The notes: generated from the sequence alone by a model not told the origin. A stretch of DNA of 64,000 nt from Frateuria_A sp035944355 (GCF_035944355.1 NZ_DASZBH010000010.1:124001-188000); one strand, 5' to 3'. Positions 32,635 through 42,612 are shown, counted from the stretch's first letter. Program-made: numbers and translations.

Positions 32635-35202
32635 CTAGGCCGAGCGCGCGCTCTCCTTGCCCGCCTCCAAGAGGTCCGCCAGCGCGCCGGCCAGTTCGGC
32701 CTGGCGGAAAGGCTTGGCCAGGCGGCGCAGGCCGCCGGCCTCGCGGTCGGTGAGGGTGGCGAAGCCGGTGATCATCAGGGCCGGGGTCTGCGGCCGCAGG
32801 CGGCGGACTTCGCGCGCCAGTTCGGCGCCGGTCATGCCGGGCATGGCGTAATCGGTGACCAGGATATCGAAGGCCAGGCCGGTGTTGACCTTTTGCAAGG
32901 CTTCGAAGCCGGAGTCGACCGATACCACGGTGTAGCCCGCGTCGGCCAGCATCTCGGCGGTGCCGCCGCGCACCAGGTCCTCGTCGTCGACCAGCAGGAC
33001 GGTCGCGGCGGGTACGCGGGGGATCGGCGCGTCGTTGGCGGCGACGCCCGCCTCGGCCAGCACCTGGTCCGACACCGGCAGCCACAGCGACGCGGTGGTG
33101 CCGCGGCCGGGCTGGCTGTCGAGCGCGAAATCGCCGCCGGACTGGGCGGCCAGGCCATGCACCGACGACAGGCCGAGGCCGGTACCGCGCCCGACGCCCT
33201 TGGTCGTAAAGAACGGCTCGATGGCGCGCTTGACGGTTGCCGGATCCATTCCGACGCCGGTGTCGGTGACCGAGAAGCGGATGAACCTTCCCTCGCCGAG
33301 CCGCGGATTGCGGCGCTCGCGTTCCTCGGCGACGACGATCGCCAGTTCGCCGCCCTCGGGCATCGCGTCGCGGGCATTGACCACCAGGTTGAGCAGCGCC
33401 AGCTCCAACTGGTTGGGATCGACCAGCGCCGGGGGCAGGCTGGGCGGGCAGGACACCGAGAGCCGGATGCCGGGTCCGATCGACCGCGAAACCATGTCGG
33501 CGAACCCGGACAGCAGCCGGCTGACGTCTACCGGGCGTGGCGCCAGATGCTGGCGGCGGGAAAAGGCGAGCAGACGCTGGATCAGCGTCCGTGCGCGCTC
33601 CGCGGCCTGCAGGCCGGCGGCGGTCATGCGGCGGGCGCGTTCGTCGCCGTCGAGCTTGCGCGCAAGCGTGTCGAGCGCGCCCAGGATCGGCGTCAGCAGG
33701 TTGTTGAAGTCGTGCGCGACGCCGCCGGTGAGTTGCCCGATGGTCTCCATCTTCTGCATCTCGTGGACCTGGGCGAGCGCGGCCTGGCGTTCCTCCACCG
33801 CGATCGCGATGCGCTGCTCCAGCTCGCCGGTAAGCTGGCGCAGCGCCTCTTCGCCGCGCTTGCGCGCGGTGGTGTCGCTGGCCGCGCCGAACCACTCGAC
33901 GATACCGCCGGCATTGTCGAGGATCGGCACCGCGCGGGCATGGGTCCAGCCCAGGCTGCCGTCGGCCTGCCGGATGCGGTGCTCGGACTCGAACATGCCC
34001 TTGTTCGCCAGGGCCTCGCGAACGGCTATGGCCACCTGCGGCTGGTCCTCGGGATGGACATACGCCTCGAGCCACCCTTCGTTCGGCTCGGAGGTATCGG
34101 CCAGGAAGCCCTGGCCTTCCAGTTCGCGCAGCTCGCGCCAGTCCGGGCTCATGCGGAACACCGAGTACGCGCCGGTGGTGAGCAATGCCCGGAAGCGTGC
34201 CTCGCTCGAGCGCAGCGCGATCTCGGCCGTGGCCTGCTCGATCGCCGCCCAGGTACGCGTGCCTACGTCCTCGATCAGGGCGACCTCATGGGGGGTCCAG
34301 TGATGCGGAGCGCGGAAATTGACGAAGAAGCAGGCGAAGAAACGGCCGTCGCGGACCAAGGGCACCGAGACGAATGCCCGGGTGTCGATCGCTCGCCAGG
34401 CGCCCTGGTCGTGCTGCGGGTCGGCCTCGACGTCGGCGCAGATTTCGGTCTGGCCGTCGTGCTGGCGGGCGACGAGCCCGGCGCCGAACGGAGCCAGCGG
34501 CGCGCCGCCGATCAGGGGATCGAGTCCATCGGTGTAGCAGGCCTCGTAGACGATGGTTTCTTCGCCCGGAAGCACCTTGGCGTAGCCGACGCGCTGGGCA
34601 CCCAGGTGCCGGCCCAGCGCGGCGACGGCGCGGTCGGCCAGGACGTGCGGTTCGGCGACGTCGCGCAGCGCATCCTCCAGCTCGATGCGGAAGCGCTGGT
34701 GGCGGACCGCCAGCACCTGGTCGGTGGTCTCGGCCACGGCGCAGAACATGCCGCCGATCTGGCCGCTTTCGTCCCACACGGGCGAATAGGAGAAGGTGAA
34801 CCAGGTCTGCTCCTCGAAGCCCTTGCGGTTCATCACCAGTGGCAGGTTTTCGCGGTACACCGCCTCGCCCGACATCGCCGCGTCGATCAACGGCACGATG
34901 TCGGTCCAGATCTCGCGCCAGATGTCCTCGAAGCGGCTGCCCAGCGCCGCCGGGTGCTTGGCGCCCAGGATCTCGGCGTAGGAATCGTTGTAGAGGAAGC
35001 CCAGCTGCGGTCCCCAGGCGACGAACATCGGGAACTTCGAATTGAGCAGCAGGCTGACGACCGAGCGCAGCGACTGCGGCCAGTGGACCGGGTCGCCGAG
35101 CGGCGAGCGGGACCAGTCGTGGGCGCGCATCATCTCGCCCACCTTACCTCCGCCGGCAAGGAAACTTTTTTCAGGCGACATCAGTTGCGGCGACACGGAC
35201 AC
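32635..35202 (-). CDS. PAS-GAF-PAS hybrid sensor histidine kinase/response regulator
   Basis: About 855 residues, cytoplasmic. Order: an N-terminal PAS-like module ('WSRSPLGDPVHWPQSLRSVV', 'MFVAWGPQLGFLYNDSYAEILG'), a GAF domain ('AALGRHLGAQRVGYAKVLPG', 'FVSVPLVRDGRFFACFFVNF'), a PAS/PAC ('GWLEAYVHPEDQPQVAIAV', 'VEWFGAASDTTARKRGEE'), HisKA ('TGGVAHDFNNLLTPILGALD'), an ATPase domain ('NLVVNARDAMPEGGEL', 'GRGTGLGLSSVHGLAAQSGG') and a C-terminal receiver ('LLVDDEDLV', 'LVTDYAMPGMTG', 'RLAKPFRQ'). GTG start chosen for its GAGG ribosome-binding site; an ATG seven codons downstream is also possible. No output regulator is adjacent. Its first domain is paralogous to that of the kinase at 56.7-58.2 kb. 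Confidence 0.92.
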   Translation of the reverse strand: MSVSPQLMSPEKSFLAGGGKVGEMMRAHDWSRSPLGDPVHWPQSLRSVVSLLLNSKFPMFVAWGPQLGFLYNDSYAEILGAKHPAALGSRFEDIWREIWTDIVPLIDAAMSGEAVYRENLPLVMNRKGFEEQTWFTFSYSPVWDESGQIGGMFCAVAETTDQVLAVRHQRFRIELEDALRDVAEPHVLADRAVAALGRHLGAQRVGYAKVLPGEETIVYEACYTDGLDPLIGGAPLAPFGAGLVARQHDGQTEICADVEADPQHDQGAWRAIDTRAFVSVPLVRDGRFFACFFVNFRAPHHWTPHEVALIEDVGTRTWAAIEQATAEIALRSSEARFRALLTTGAYSVFRMSPDWRELRELEGQGFLADTSEPNEGWLEAYVHPEDQPQVAIAVREALANKGMFESEHRIRQADGSLGWTHARAVPILDNAGGIVEWFGAASDTTARKRGEEALRQLTGELEQRIAIAVEERQAALAQVHEMQKMETIGQLTGGVAHDFNNLLTPILGALDTLARKLDGDERARRMTAAGLQAAERARTLIQRLLAFSRRQHLAPRPVDVSRLLSGFADMVSRSIGPGIRLSVSCPPSLPPALVDPNQLELALLNLVVNARDAMPEGGELAIVVAEERERRNPRLGEGRFIRFSVTDTGVGMDPATVKRAIEPFFTTKGVGRGTGLGLSSVHGLAAQSGGDFALDSQPGRGTTASLWLPVSDQVLAEAGVAANDAPIPRVPAATVLLVDDEDLVRGGTAEMLADAGYTVVSVDSGFEALQKVNTGLAFDILVTDYAMPGMTGAELAREVRRLRPQTPALMITGFATLTDREAGGLRRLAKPFRQAELAGALADLLEAGKESARSA

Positions 35203-35525
35203 GTGCTCTTTCCTCTCGGGGGATGGGGCAGCCAGTCTTTGCTGTCGGACGCACGAGGACGGTGGGTGCGGTCCCGCGCAATGGCGGCACGGCAGGCAAC
35301 CGGTGCCGCGCGTTGCCGTGAGACACGTGCGAACCCTGCCCAAGCGTCCCGAGCCGGAATTCGACGACACGACAGACTAGCCCGAACCTCCTGAATTACT
35401 TGTTGCTGTGGCGGACGAAGATGAACGAGGCAGGGCTCGCTTATCCCTTCCCTTGGTTACCACGGGGGACGTCACACGGGCGTGCTCGGTAACATGGCGG
35501 CCTCGTGCCACTGCGGTCTCCCACC
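35203..35525. other. Divergent intergenic stretch, no gene found
   Basis: 323 bases between the hybrid kinase gene and the serine hydrolase gene. No protein-like open frame, RNA structure or repeat stands out. It is less GC-rich near 35390-35460 (TGAATTACTTGTTGC), where promoters may lie. Confidence 0.45.
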
Positions 35526-36731
35526 ATGCGCCTCAACCTCCTCGCCGGCCTCTTCGCCGCCACCGTCTGCCTGGCCGTGGCGCTGCCTTCGGCGGCGGCT
35601 GAGCGCAGTGCCCCGACCATCGGCCAGCAGCGCGAAGGGGTGCTGTTCTGGACCCAGGCGCAGCGCGAGGCGCGCTTTCCGCGGATGTACGAGTTGTTCC
35701 CCAGCGACCGGGCGGCGCACGGTGCGCAGGTGCACGCCCTGCCGCAGGGACGGCCGCTGGCCGTGGCGGGGAGGGATGCCTCGGCCTGGCTCGCCGGCTA
35801 CATGGACCGCTACCACATCGCCGGCGTGATGGTGCTCGAGGACGGCCGCGTCCGCCTGCAGCGCTATGCGAAAGGCTTTGGGCCGGACCGGCGCTGGACC
35901 TCGTTCTCGGTGGCCAAGTCGGTCACCTCGACCTTGCTAGGAATCGCTCTGCAGCAGGGCTACATCCACAGCATGGGCGACACGCTGGGCAGCTACATTC
36001 CGGAGCTGCGCGGCAGCGCCTATGCGGACGTGACGGTGCAGCAGCTGCTGACCATGACCTCCGGCGTGCGCTGGAACGAGGACTACGCCGACGCCAGGTC
36101 CGACGTGGCGCAGATGTACCTGGGCGCCTGCGCGGATGGCCGCGCGCACGTGCTGTCCTACCTGATGAAAATGCCGCGGCAGTGGCCGGCCGGCACGCAC
36201 TGGAACTACAACACCGCCGAGACCGACCTGCTCGGCATCCTGGTGCAGCGGGCCACGCACCGGTCGCTGGCCGCCTACCTCTCGCAGACCCTCTGGCAGC
36301 CCTACGGCATGGCCGCCGATGCCTACTGGATCAAGGACGAGTGCGACGGCAGCGACACCGGCGGCAGCGGCCTGTCGGCCACGCTCGGCGATTACGCGCG
36401 GCTGGGCCAGTTCATGCTCGATGGCGGCCGCATCGGCGGCAAGCCGGTGATCGCGCAGGCCTGGCTGCAGGGCGCGGTGCACCGGCAGACCGGCGTCGAC
36501 GAGCCGGGCCGCGGCTACGGCTATCTGTGGTGGACCGACACCGATGGCAGCTATGCAGCGATCGGCATCTTCGGCCAGATGGTCTACGTCGATCCCGCGC
36601 GCAAGCTGGTGATCGCCCAGGTGGCCGCCTGGCCGCAGGCCACCGGCAAGGCGCTGGTCCAGGCGCGCCGCGAGTTCGTCGCGGCGATCAAGCGGGCGGT
36701 GGACGACGAGGGCAAGCCGGCGTCGCCCTGA
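35526..36731 (+). CDS. Exported class C beta-lactamase-fold serine hydrolase, NylB-like
   Basis: 401 residues with signal peptide (MRLNLLAGLFAATVCLAVALPSAAA cleaves after AAA). Catalytic SVAK (SxxK) lies at residues 128-131, the YNT (YxN-type) triad in 'HWNYNTAETDLLGILV', and 'GIFGQMVYVDP' replaces KTG. 'WTSFSVAKSVTSTLLG' and the C-terminal pattern match the 6-aminohexanoate-dimer hydrolase/EstB branch rather than true beta-lactamases, so an esterase or amidase role is more likely than drug resistance. Alternative start seven codons upstream. It converges on the esterase gene. Confidence 0.88.
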   Translation: MRLNLLAGLFAATVCLAVALPSAAAERSAPTIGQQREGVLFWTQAQREARFPRMYELFPSDRAAHGAQVHALPQGRPLAVAGRDASAWLAGYMDRYHIAGVMVLEDGRVRLQRYAKGFGPDRRWTSFSVAKSVTSTLLGIALQQGYIHSMGDTLGSYIPELRGSAYADVTVQQLLTMTSGVRWNEDYADARSDVAQMYLGACADGRAHVLSYLMKMPRQWPAGTHWNYNTAETDLLGILVQRATHRSLAAYLSQTLWQPYGMAADAYWIKDECDGSDTGGSGLSATLGDYARLGQFMLDGGRIGGKPVIAQAWLQGAVHRQTGVDEPGRGYGYLWWTDTDGSYAAIGIFGQMVYVDPARKLVIAQVAAWPQATGKALVQARREFVAAIKRAVDDEGKPASP

Positions 36732-36741
36732 GTCGGCCGCC

Positions 36742-37611
36742 TCACCGCCCCGGCCGCGGCGACGGGGCGGCACGCCGCAGGAGGCCCTGCGCCTGCATCC
36801 ATCCCTGGAACGCATCGGTCCAGTGGTCGCTGCTGGTGCCCTGCCGGCGCAGGCCGAAGCCGTGGCCGCCGCTGGCGTAGATGTGCGCTTCCGGCCGCTG
36901 GCCGGCGGCCAGCAGGGCCTCGTAGAAGCGGGACGCTGCCGCGCGGGCCTGGTCGTCGTCCTGGGCCCAGGCCATGAACACGGGCGGCAGGCTGCCGGGT
37001 ATGGAAGGCAGGGTGCCGAAGGGCGCGCCGTAGATCAGCGCGGCGAAGTCCGGCCGCGCCGCGGCGTCGGCCTGCAGCAGCGCGCCGCTGGCGATCATCG
37101 CGCCGGCGGAAAAGCCGAGGATGCCGATCCGGTGCGCAGAGAGCCCCCACACTGCCGCGTTCTGCCGCACGCGCCTGACCGCCTGGATGCCGTCGGCCAT
37201 GCCTTCCCGGCACGCCTTGCCCAGGTCCAGGTCGGCCGGAATGCCCTGCTGCTGCTTGCGCTGAATGCGGTACTTGAGCACGAAGGCGGCGATGCCTTGC
37301 CGCTGCAGCCAGCGCGCGACGCCAGTGCCTTCCAGGTCCATGGCGAGCGCGAGGCAGGCGCCGCCCGGCGCGACGATGACGCCGGTGCCCGTGGCGTGCG
37401 CGGGATCGGGCAGGTAGGCGGTGAGCGTCGGCGTCGTCACGTCGAAGACCACCGTGCCCAGCGGCGTATCGGCGACGGTGCGTTCCGGATAGGTCGCGTG
37501 CGGCGGGCCGGGCACCGCGCCGGGCCAGACGGGCAACGTGCTCTGTGCCTGGGCGGCCGCGCAAGCCAGTAGCGCGAGGGCAGCCGTGATGCGGCGGATC
37601 CAGCGTCCCAT
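36742..37611 (-). CDS. Exported alpha/beta hydrolase, acetyl-esterase-like
   Basis: 289 residues with a signal peptide (RRITAALALLACAAAQA). The alpha/beta-hydrolase fold shows 'GVIVAPGGACLALAMD' as oxyanion region, the nucleophile serine at about 168 in GFSAG, an acid in 'VFMAWAQDDDQ' and the histidine in 'YASGGHGFGLR'. This fits the BD-FAE/xylan-acetylesterase-like group that removes acetyl groups from glycans or small esters. GGAG ribosome-binding site precedes the ATG. It sits between two other exported hydrolases, on the opposite strand. Confidence 0.87.
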   Translation of the reverse strand: MGRWIRRITAALALLACAAAQAQSTLPVWPGAVPGPPHATYPERTVADTPLGTVVFDVTTPTLTAYLPDPAHATGTGVIVAPGGACLALAMDLEGTGVARWLQRQGIAAFVLKYRIQRKQQQGIPADLDLGKACREGMADGIQAVRRVRQNAAVWGLSAHRIGILGFSAGAMIASGALLQADAAARPDFAALIYGAPFGTLPSIPGSLPPVFMAWAQDDDQARAAASRFYEALLAAGQRPEAHIYASGGHGFGLRRQGTSSDHWTDAFQGWMQAQGLLRRAAPSPRPGR

Positions 37612-37916
37612 GGGAGCTCCGGAGGATTCGGACGGCGCGACGCTACGGCTCGCGCGATGCAGCGTCAATCTCGCTCATGGTCCAGCCGCCTGGTGCCATG
37701 GGTGCCTGGCCAGGCACGGGCGGGATGTGGTCGGGAAATGTGCGGGCCATGGCGGCGCCTGACGCCGGCTGTCCGGCGATAGGCGGATAGCACGGGCGCC
37801 CGGCCGGTTCCGGGACCAGGCGCCGCGGGTCCGCCGCGCACCGTGCCGACCGGCAGATGAGCGCCGGGCGGGGTTGCTGCTAAGTTCCGGAACTCCATCG
37901 CCTGCCGGAGCCCTCC
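37612..37916. other. Divergent intergenic stretch, no gene found
   Basis: 305 GC-rich bases between the esterase and M61 peptidase genes. No convincing small gene; some short inverted repeats such as CGCCGG/CCGGCG, none with a T-tract. Confidence 0.45.
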
Positions 37917-39881
37917 ATGTCCCGTGCCCTTCCTGCTGTCCCGTCGGCCGTGCCGCGCCGTCCGTCGCGCCTCGTGCTGGCCCTGTCGCTGGCGCTCGCC
38001 GCTGGTTCGGCCGGGGCGCAACCGGCGGCCGGGGACCGCGTGCCGCCGCCGCAGGACACGCCCTACCCGGGCACGGTGGCGGTCCACGTCGATGCCAGCG
38101 ACACACGCCAGGGCATCTTCCGCGTGCACGAAACGCTGCCGGTGCAGGCCGGCGCCCTGACGCTGCTGTATCCGAAGTGGATCCCGGGCGACCACTCGCC
38201 GAGCGGCCCGGTGGCCATGCTGGCGGGCCTGAAGCTGAGCGCCGGCGGCAAGCCGCTGAAATGGACGCGCGACGAGTACGACGTGTATGCGTTCCACGTC
38301 GACGTGCCTGAGGGCGTGTCCTCGATCGATGCGGATTTCCAGTACCTGTCCGACCGCAGCGGCGGCTACGAGATGACCGACCGCATGCTCGACCTGGAGT
38401 GGAACAAGGTGGCGCTGTATCCGGCCGGCCACTTCTCCCGCCGCATCGTCTTCGCGCCCAGCGTGACGCTGCCGCGCGGCTGGCAGTTCGGCAGCGCGCT
38501 GGAACGCGCGGGGCAGGCGCAGGCTTCGCGCTCGGGCGACACCATCACCTTCAAGCCGGTGCCGTTCAACACGCTGGTCGATTCGCCGATCTACGCGGGC
38601 CAGTACTTCAAGCGCGTCGACCTCACCCCCGCCGGCGGGGCGCCGGTGCATCTGGACGTGGTCGCCGACGAGCCCAAGTACCTGGAGATGACGCCGGAGC
38701 AGGTGCAAGCCCATCGCAACCTGGCGGCGCAGGCGGTGAAGCTGTTCGGCTCGCACCACTACGACCACTACGACTTCCTGTTCTCGCTGTCGGAGCAACT
38801 GGGCGGCAACGGGCTGGAGCACCACCAGTCCAGCGAGAACGGCCTGGGTGCCGACTACTTCACCGCCTGGAAGGACTCGGCGCCCGGGCGCGACCTGCTG
38901 GCGCACGAGTACACCCACTCCTGGAACGGCAAGTTCCGCCGCCCCGCCGACCTATGGACGCCCAACTTCAACGTGCCGATGGGCGACTCGCTGCTGTGGG
39001 TGTACGAGGGCCAGACGCAGTACTGGGGTTTCGTGCTGACCGCGCGCGCCGGCCTGTGGACGCCTGCGCAGTTCCGCGACGCGCTGGCCATGGTCGCGGC
39101 CAACTACCAGCGCAACCGCGAGGGATTCCAGTGGCGCACGCTGGAGGACACCACCAACGACCCGACCGCGGCGCACCGCGAAAGCCTGCCCTACCGCAGC
39201 TGGCAGATGAGCGAGGACTACTACAGCGGCGGCCAGATGCTGTGGCTGGCGGTGGACGCCAAGCTGCGCGCCCTGACGCACGACGGCAAGTCGCTGGACG
39301 ACTTCGCGCGGGCCTTCTTCGGCGTCGACGACGGCAGCTTCGTCACCAAGACCTACACCTTCGACGACGTGGTGGCGGCGCTCGATGGCGTGGCGAAATA
39401 CGACTGGGCGAGCTTCCTGCGCGCGCGTGTCGATGCGCTCGATCCGCCGCTGCTGGACGGCGTGCAAGGCATCGGCTGGAAACTGGTCTACACCGATCAG
39501 CCGAGCGACTACGAGCAGCAGTACGACAGCCGCCCGCAATCGCCGCGGCATCTGTTCAACTTCGCCTGGTCGATCGGCCTGACCCTGGACGACCACGGCC
39601 AGGTCAACGACGTACGCTGGGACGGCCCGGCGTTCAAGGCCGGCGTCAGCACCGGCGCGACGCTGGTCGCGGTGAACGGCCAGAACTATTCCAGGGACGT
39701 GCTCAAGCAGGCGATCACCGCGGCGAAGAACGGCAGGTCGCCGATCCAGTTGCTGCTCAAATTCCAGGGCGGCTACCAGACGGTGGCGGTGGATTATTAC
39801 GGCGGCCTGCAGTACCCGCACCTGGTGCGCGTCCCCGGCACGCCCGATTACCTGAGCGAGATCATCGCCGCACGCAAGTAG
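37917..39881 (+). CDS. M61 family metallopeptidase (glycyl aminopeptidase type), exported
   Basis: 654 residues with a signal peptide ending near SAGAQ. An N-terminal beta-rich domain ('YPKWIPGDHSPSGPVAMLAG') is followed by the catalytic domain with HEYTH at 330-334 and the third zinc ligand E364 in 'LLWVYEGQTQYWG', then a C-terminal PDZ-like domain ('GLTLDDHGQVNDVRWDGPAF', 'TLVAVNGQNYSRDVL'). This order is that of Sphingomonas glycyl aminopeptidase and its Xanthomonadales relatives. Expected to act in the periplasm on peptides with N-terminal glycine or alanine. Confidence 0.93.
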   Translation: MSRALPAVPSAVPRRPSRLVLALSLALAAGSAGAQPAAGDRVPPPQDTPYPGTVAVHVDASDTRQGIFRVHETLPVQAGALTLLYPKWIPGDHSPSGPVAMLAGLKLSAGGKPLKWTRDEYDVYAFHVDVPEGVSSIDADFQYLSDRSGGYEMTDRMLDLEWNKVALYPAGHFSRRIVFAPSVTLPRGWQFGSALERAGQAQASRSGDTITFKPVPFNTLVDSPIYAGQYFKRVDLTPAGGAPVHLDVVADEPKYLEMTPEQVQAHRNLAAQAVKLFGSHHYDHYDFLFSLSEQLGGNGLEHHQSSENGLGADYFTAWKDSAPGRDLLAHEYTHSWNGKFRRPADLWTPNFNVPMGDSLLWVYEGQTQYWGFVLTARAGLWTPAQFRDALAMVAANYQRNREGFQWRTLEDTTNDPTAAHRESLPYRSWQMSEDYYSGGQMLWLAVDAKLRALTHDGKSLDDFARAFFGVDDGSFVTKTYTFDDVVAALDGVAKYDWASFLRARVDALDPPLLDGVQGIGWKLVYTDQPSDYEQQYDSRPQSPRHLFNFAWSIGLTLDDHGQVNDVRWDGPAFKAGVSTGATLVAVNGQNYSRDVLKQAITAAKNGRSPIQLLLKFQGGYQTVAVDYYGGLQYPHLVRVPGTPDYLSEIIAARK

Positions 39882-39942
39882 CGCCGCGCATGCCGCTGGC
39901 GGACGACCGGCCCACGGGGCTTCCTGCGTCCGCGCGGGAAGT

Positions 39943-41553
39943 TCAGTGGAGGCGGGGCCGCCAGCCCCGGTCCCACGCCTTGCTCCAGCTGAGCACCAGC
40001 GCCTGGCTGGCCGTGCCGGACAGCGTGTGGGTGCCGGCAGGCAGGTTCCATTGGTCCGCGGGGCGGTTGCCGTCGATCCCCATCGCGACCGGGTGCCTGC
40101 CGTCGCTCAATGTGTACTGCCCAGGCACCGCGATGGCGAAGGGCCGCGCTCCCGCGGGCAGGCTCTTTCCGGCCACATAGACGTCCGCGGGGCCGGGCAG
40201 GTAGTTGCGCTTGACGAAGGCCAGATCGGCTGGCGGCAGGCGGTCGGGGACGACCACCATGGTCCGGTGCGCGACGAGGGCCTGGGCGATCGTGTCCGGC
40301 ATCTTGCCGTGCCGCAGGCGCCGCAGCGCCAGGCTCTCCATCACGGGGTAGTAGGGGCGCGGGCGGAAGACCGCGCCGCTCTTGGCGTCCATCACGGTGT
40401 CGCCCGGGTCGGTGCTGCGCAGCACCGTGGCCAGTTCGGCCCGCTCGCCGGCCAGCGCGTCCCGCCAGGGCGGCGCATGCCACACCAGGATGCCCAGCTC
40501 CAGGAGCACCAGCGCCGCCACCACGATGCCGCCCCTGCGCGGACTCGACGGATCGGCCGCGAACCGCGAGGCGAACGCGCCGGTCGTTACCAGCATGACC
40601 GTGGGTATCACCGGCAGGAAATCCTGCGGCGTGGACAAGGGCCAGGCCAGCCAGATCAGCGACACGTACAGCACGCCGTGCAGGGCGAGGAACGTGCGCC
40701 AGCGCGCCGGGTCCTGGTCGATGTTGCGCAGGCGGTAGGTCGCCAAGGCGAGGACGGGCACCAGCCATCCTACGTAGACGGCCTGCCGCCAGGTATGGCT
40801 GGATCCGCCGGTGGAGGCCAGGCCATACAGGACGAGATCGCGCCAGGCGGGCAGCAGGTCGTGCATGGAGCCCAGCCACAGCACGAGGCCGGCGGGAACC
40901 GCCAGGCAGCCGACCAGGCATGCCGCCGCGCGCTTGACGACCGGGCGGGACAGCTTGCGCGGCGAGGCCATCCACGCGCAGCCAGCCGCCAGCAGCGCGG
41001 TGCCGACCAGAGGCAGGGTCTTCTGCGAAATCGACAAGGCGGCGCCCACGCCCACGCCTGCGAGCAACCAGCGCGCCGCGGATCGGCCGGAGGGAAGCAC
41101 CAGGGCCAACGCCAGCAGCCACAGCGCCGTCCAGGCGTCATCGGTGCGGAACTGGCCGGTCCTGAGGAAGAACACCTGCATCAGCGCGGCGAGCAGCACC
41201 GCGGCGTCGGCCAAGCCAGGCCGGTAAAGGCTGCGCGCGATGCGCCACGTCGCGACGATGGCGAGGGCGTACCAGGGCAGCACCGCCAGGCGCAGCCACC
41301 ACAGGATGTCAGCGCGCTCGCCCAGGCCATGCATCAGCGGCGCGTAGATCAATGCGAACAGCGGGCCATGGTTGTCGAACACGTCGCGATAGGGCACCGC
41401 GCCCTGGGCGATGCTCCAGGCGACGTGGGCGTGCTGGGGCTCGTCCGAATCCAGCGGATAGGCGCCGAGCCAGAGCACCCGCAAGACAAGCAGCAGCACC
41501 AGCGCCAGCGCGGGCGCGAAAGCGGCGCGGGAACGGGCGAGGCGGGCCTGCAT
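39943..41553 (-). CDS. GT-C fold membrane glycosyltransferase, family 39-like
   Basis: 536 residues with about 10-11 transmembrane helices and a C-terminal soluble domain of about 150 residues. The first periplasmic loop carries the acidic motif 'PLDSDEPQHAHVAWSIAQG' with the DE pair expected of polyprenyl-phosphate-sugar-dependent transferases (ArnT/PMT clan), and 'VFDNHGPLFALIYAPL' follows. It probably moves a sugar from a lipid carrier to a lipid or protein in the periplasm; the acceptor is unknown. A single gene, with YajD upstream on the same strand 63 bases away. Confidence 0.85.
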   Translation of the reverse strand: MQARLARSRAAFAPALALVLLLVLRVLWLGAYPLDSDEPQHAHVAWSIAQGAVPYRDVFDNHGPLFALIYAPLMHGLGERADILWWLRLAVLPWYALAIVATWRIARSLYRPGLADAAVLLAALMQVFFLRTGQFRTDDAWTALWLLALALVLPSGRSAARWLLAGVGVGAALSISQKTLPLVGTALLAAGCAWMASPRKLSRPVVKRAAACLVGCLAVPAGLVLWLGSMHDLLPAWRDLVLYGLASTGGSSHTWRQAVYVGWLVPVLALATYRLRNIDQDPARWRTFLALHGVLYVSLIWLAWPLSTPQDFLPVIPTVMLVTTGAFASRFAADPSSPRRGGIVVAALVLLELGILVWHAPPWRDALAGERAELATVLRSTDPGDTVMDAKSGAVFRPRPYYPVMESLALRRLRHGKMPDTIAQALVAHRTMVVVPDRLPPADLAFVKRNYLPGPADVYVAGKSLPAGARPFAIAVPGQYTLSDGRHPVAMGIDGNRPADQWNLPAGTHTLSGTASQALVLSWSKAWDRGWRPRLH

Positions 41554-41616
41554 GGGCCAGACTATGCCGATGCGGACGTTCAGGCCGCGTGCGGGGAGCC
41601 GGCGCCCGCGGCCGTT

Positions 41617-41997
41617 TCAGCGCTTGTTCTTGCTTTCCAGCATGGCCCGCAGATCCGCGAAGGGATTGCCGGTGGCCGGCGGCGCCGCGGCCGCTTCATA
41701 GCCGGCGCCGCGGACGTGATCGATGTGGCGCGAGTGCTCGTTGTCGTGGCAGTACACGCACAACAGCTCCCAGTTGCTGCCGTCGGGCGGGTTGAAGTCG
41801 TGGTCGTGGTTGCGGTGGTGCACGGTCAGCTCACGCAGGTTGCTGCGCGTGAACTCGCGCCCGCAGCGGCCGCAGACCCACGGGTACATTTTCAGCGCCC
41901 GCTCGCGGTAGCCGAGCTCGCGTTGTTCGGCGGCGCGGCGGGCCTCGGCGACGATGCGGTCGAGCTTGGCCGGATCGGGAATTTTTTGCGGACTCAT
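41617..41997 (-). CDS. yajD: HNH nuclease family protein YajD
   Basis: 126 residues. Zinc-binding cysteine pairs CGRC and CVYC bracket the HNH core 'LTVHHRNHDHDFNPPDGSNW' and 'HDNEHSRHID', as in E. coli YajD. Start at MSPQKIPDPAKLD matches the family. The tail ('NPFADLRAMLESKNKR') also matches. Biological role unknown; a DNA-cleaving or DNA-binding function is assumed from the fold. Confidence 0.9.
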   Translation of the reverse strand: MSPQKIPDPAKLDRIVAEARRAAEQRELGYRERALKMYPWVCGRCGREFTRSNLRELTVHHRNHDHDFNPPDGSNWELLCVYCHDNEHSRHIDHVRGAGYEAAAAPPATGNPFADLRAMLESKNKR

Positions 41998-42107
41998 CGT
42001 CGTAAGAGTGTCTGGTCGCGGGGATCGTGTCCGACCGGCAGGGATGATGGTGGAGGCTGGTGGCCACTTCCGCAACAATGGCGCGGCATTCCCATCGGGT
42101 TCGAGCC

Positions 42108-42557
42108 ATGACCTATTTTTGGATCAAGTCCTTCCATCTTCTCTTCGTCATGGCCTGGATGGCGACGGTGTTCTATTTGCCGCGCATCCTGGTCAATATC
42201 GCCGAGGCCGGTGACGACGCCGGCGTGCGGACGCGGCTGCTGTTGATGGGGCGGCGGCTGTACAAGTTCGGGCACAACATGTTCGGCCTGGCCTTCCTGT
42301 TCGGGCTGGTGCTGTGGCAAGGCTGGCGGCTGTTTCCATCCACGCTTCCGAACGTGGTGGCCGGCATGCACTGGATCGACCTCAAGCTGGGCCTGGTGGC
42401 GCTGCTGCTGGCCTACTTCGTGGTGATCGGACGGATGCTCAAACGGGCCGAGAAGGGCGGGGCGCTGCCTGCGTCGGTGGCTCTGCGCTGGCTCAACGAG
42501 CTGCCGGTGCTGCTGTTGCTGGGCGTGATCTTCCTGGTGATCGCCAAGCCGTTCTGA
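42108..42557 (+). CDS. CopD/HemJ family membrane protein
   Basis: 149 residues with four transmembrane helices. It opens 'YFWIKSFHLLFVMAWMATVFYLPRILV', which contains the conserved histidine of HemJ-type proteins and the WxxxxFYLPR pattern, and has 'GMHWIDLKLGLVALLLAYF' later. The family contains HemJ, a protoporphyrinogen IX oxidase, and CopD-like proteins. Since no other heme gene is adjacent, HemJ is likely but not proven. Start chosen at MTYFWIKS because upstream codons look non-coding. Confidence 0.83.
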   Translation: MTYFWIKSFHLLFVMAWMATVFYLPRILVNIAEAGDDAGVRTRLLLMGRRLYKFGHNMFGLAFLFGLVLWQGWRLFPSTLPNVVAGMHWIDLKLGLVALLLAYFVVIGRMLKRAEKGGALPASVALRWLNELPVLLLLGVIFLVIAKPF

Positions 42558-42612
42558 AAACGCCGCGCCTGCGCCAGCGCAGGCGCGCAGCCTCGCCGGC
42601 CGCCGCGAACGC

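Noticed and set aside
32893..35394. 833-residue plus-strand open frame opposite the hybrid kinase
   Set aside because: The minus-strand product has a full set of kinase domains; this frame has none.
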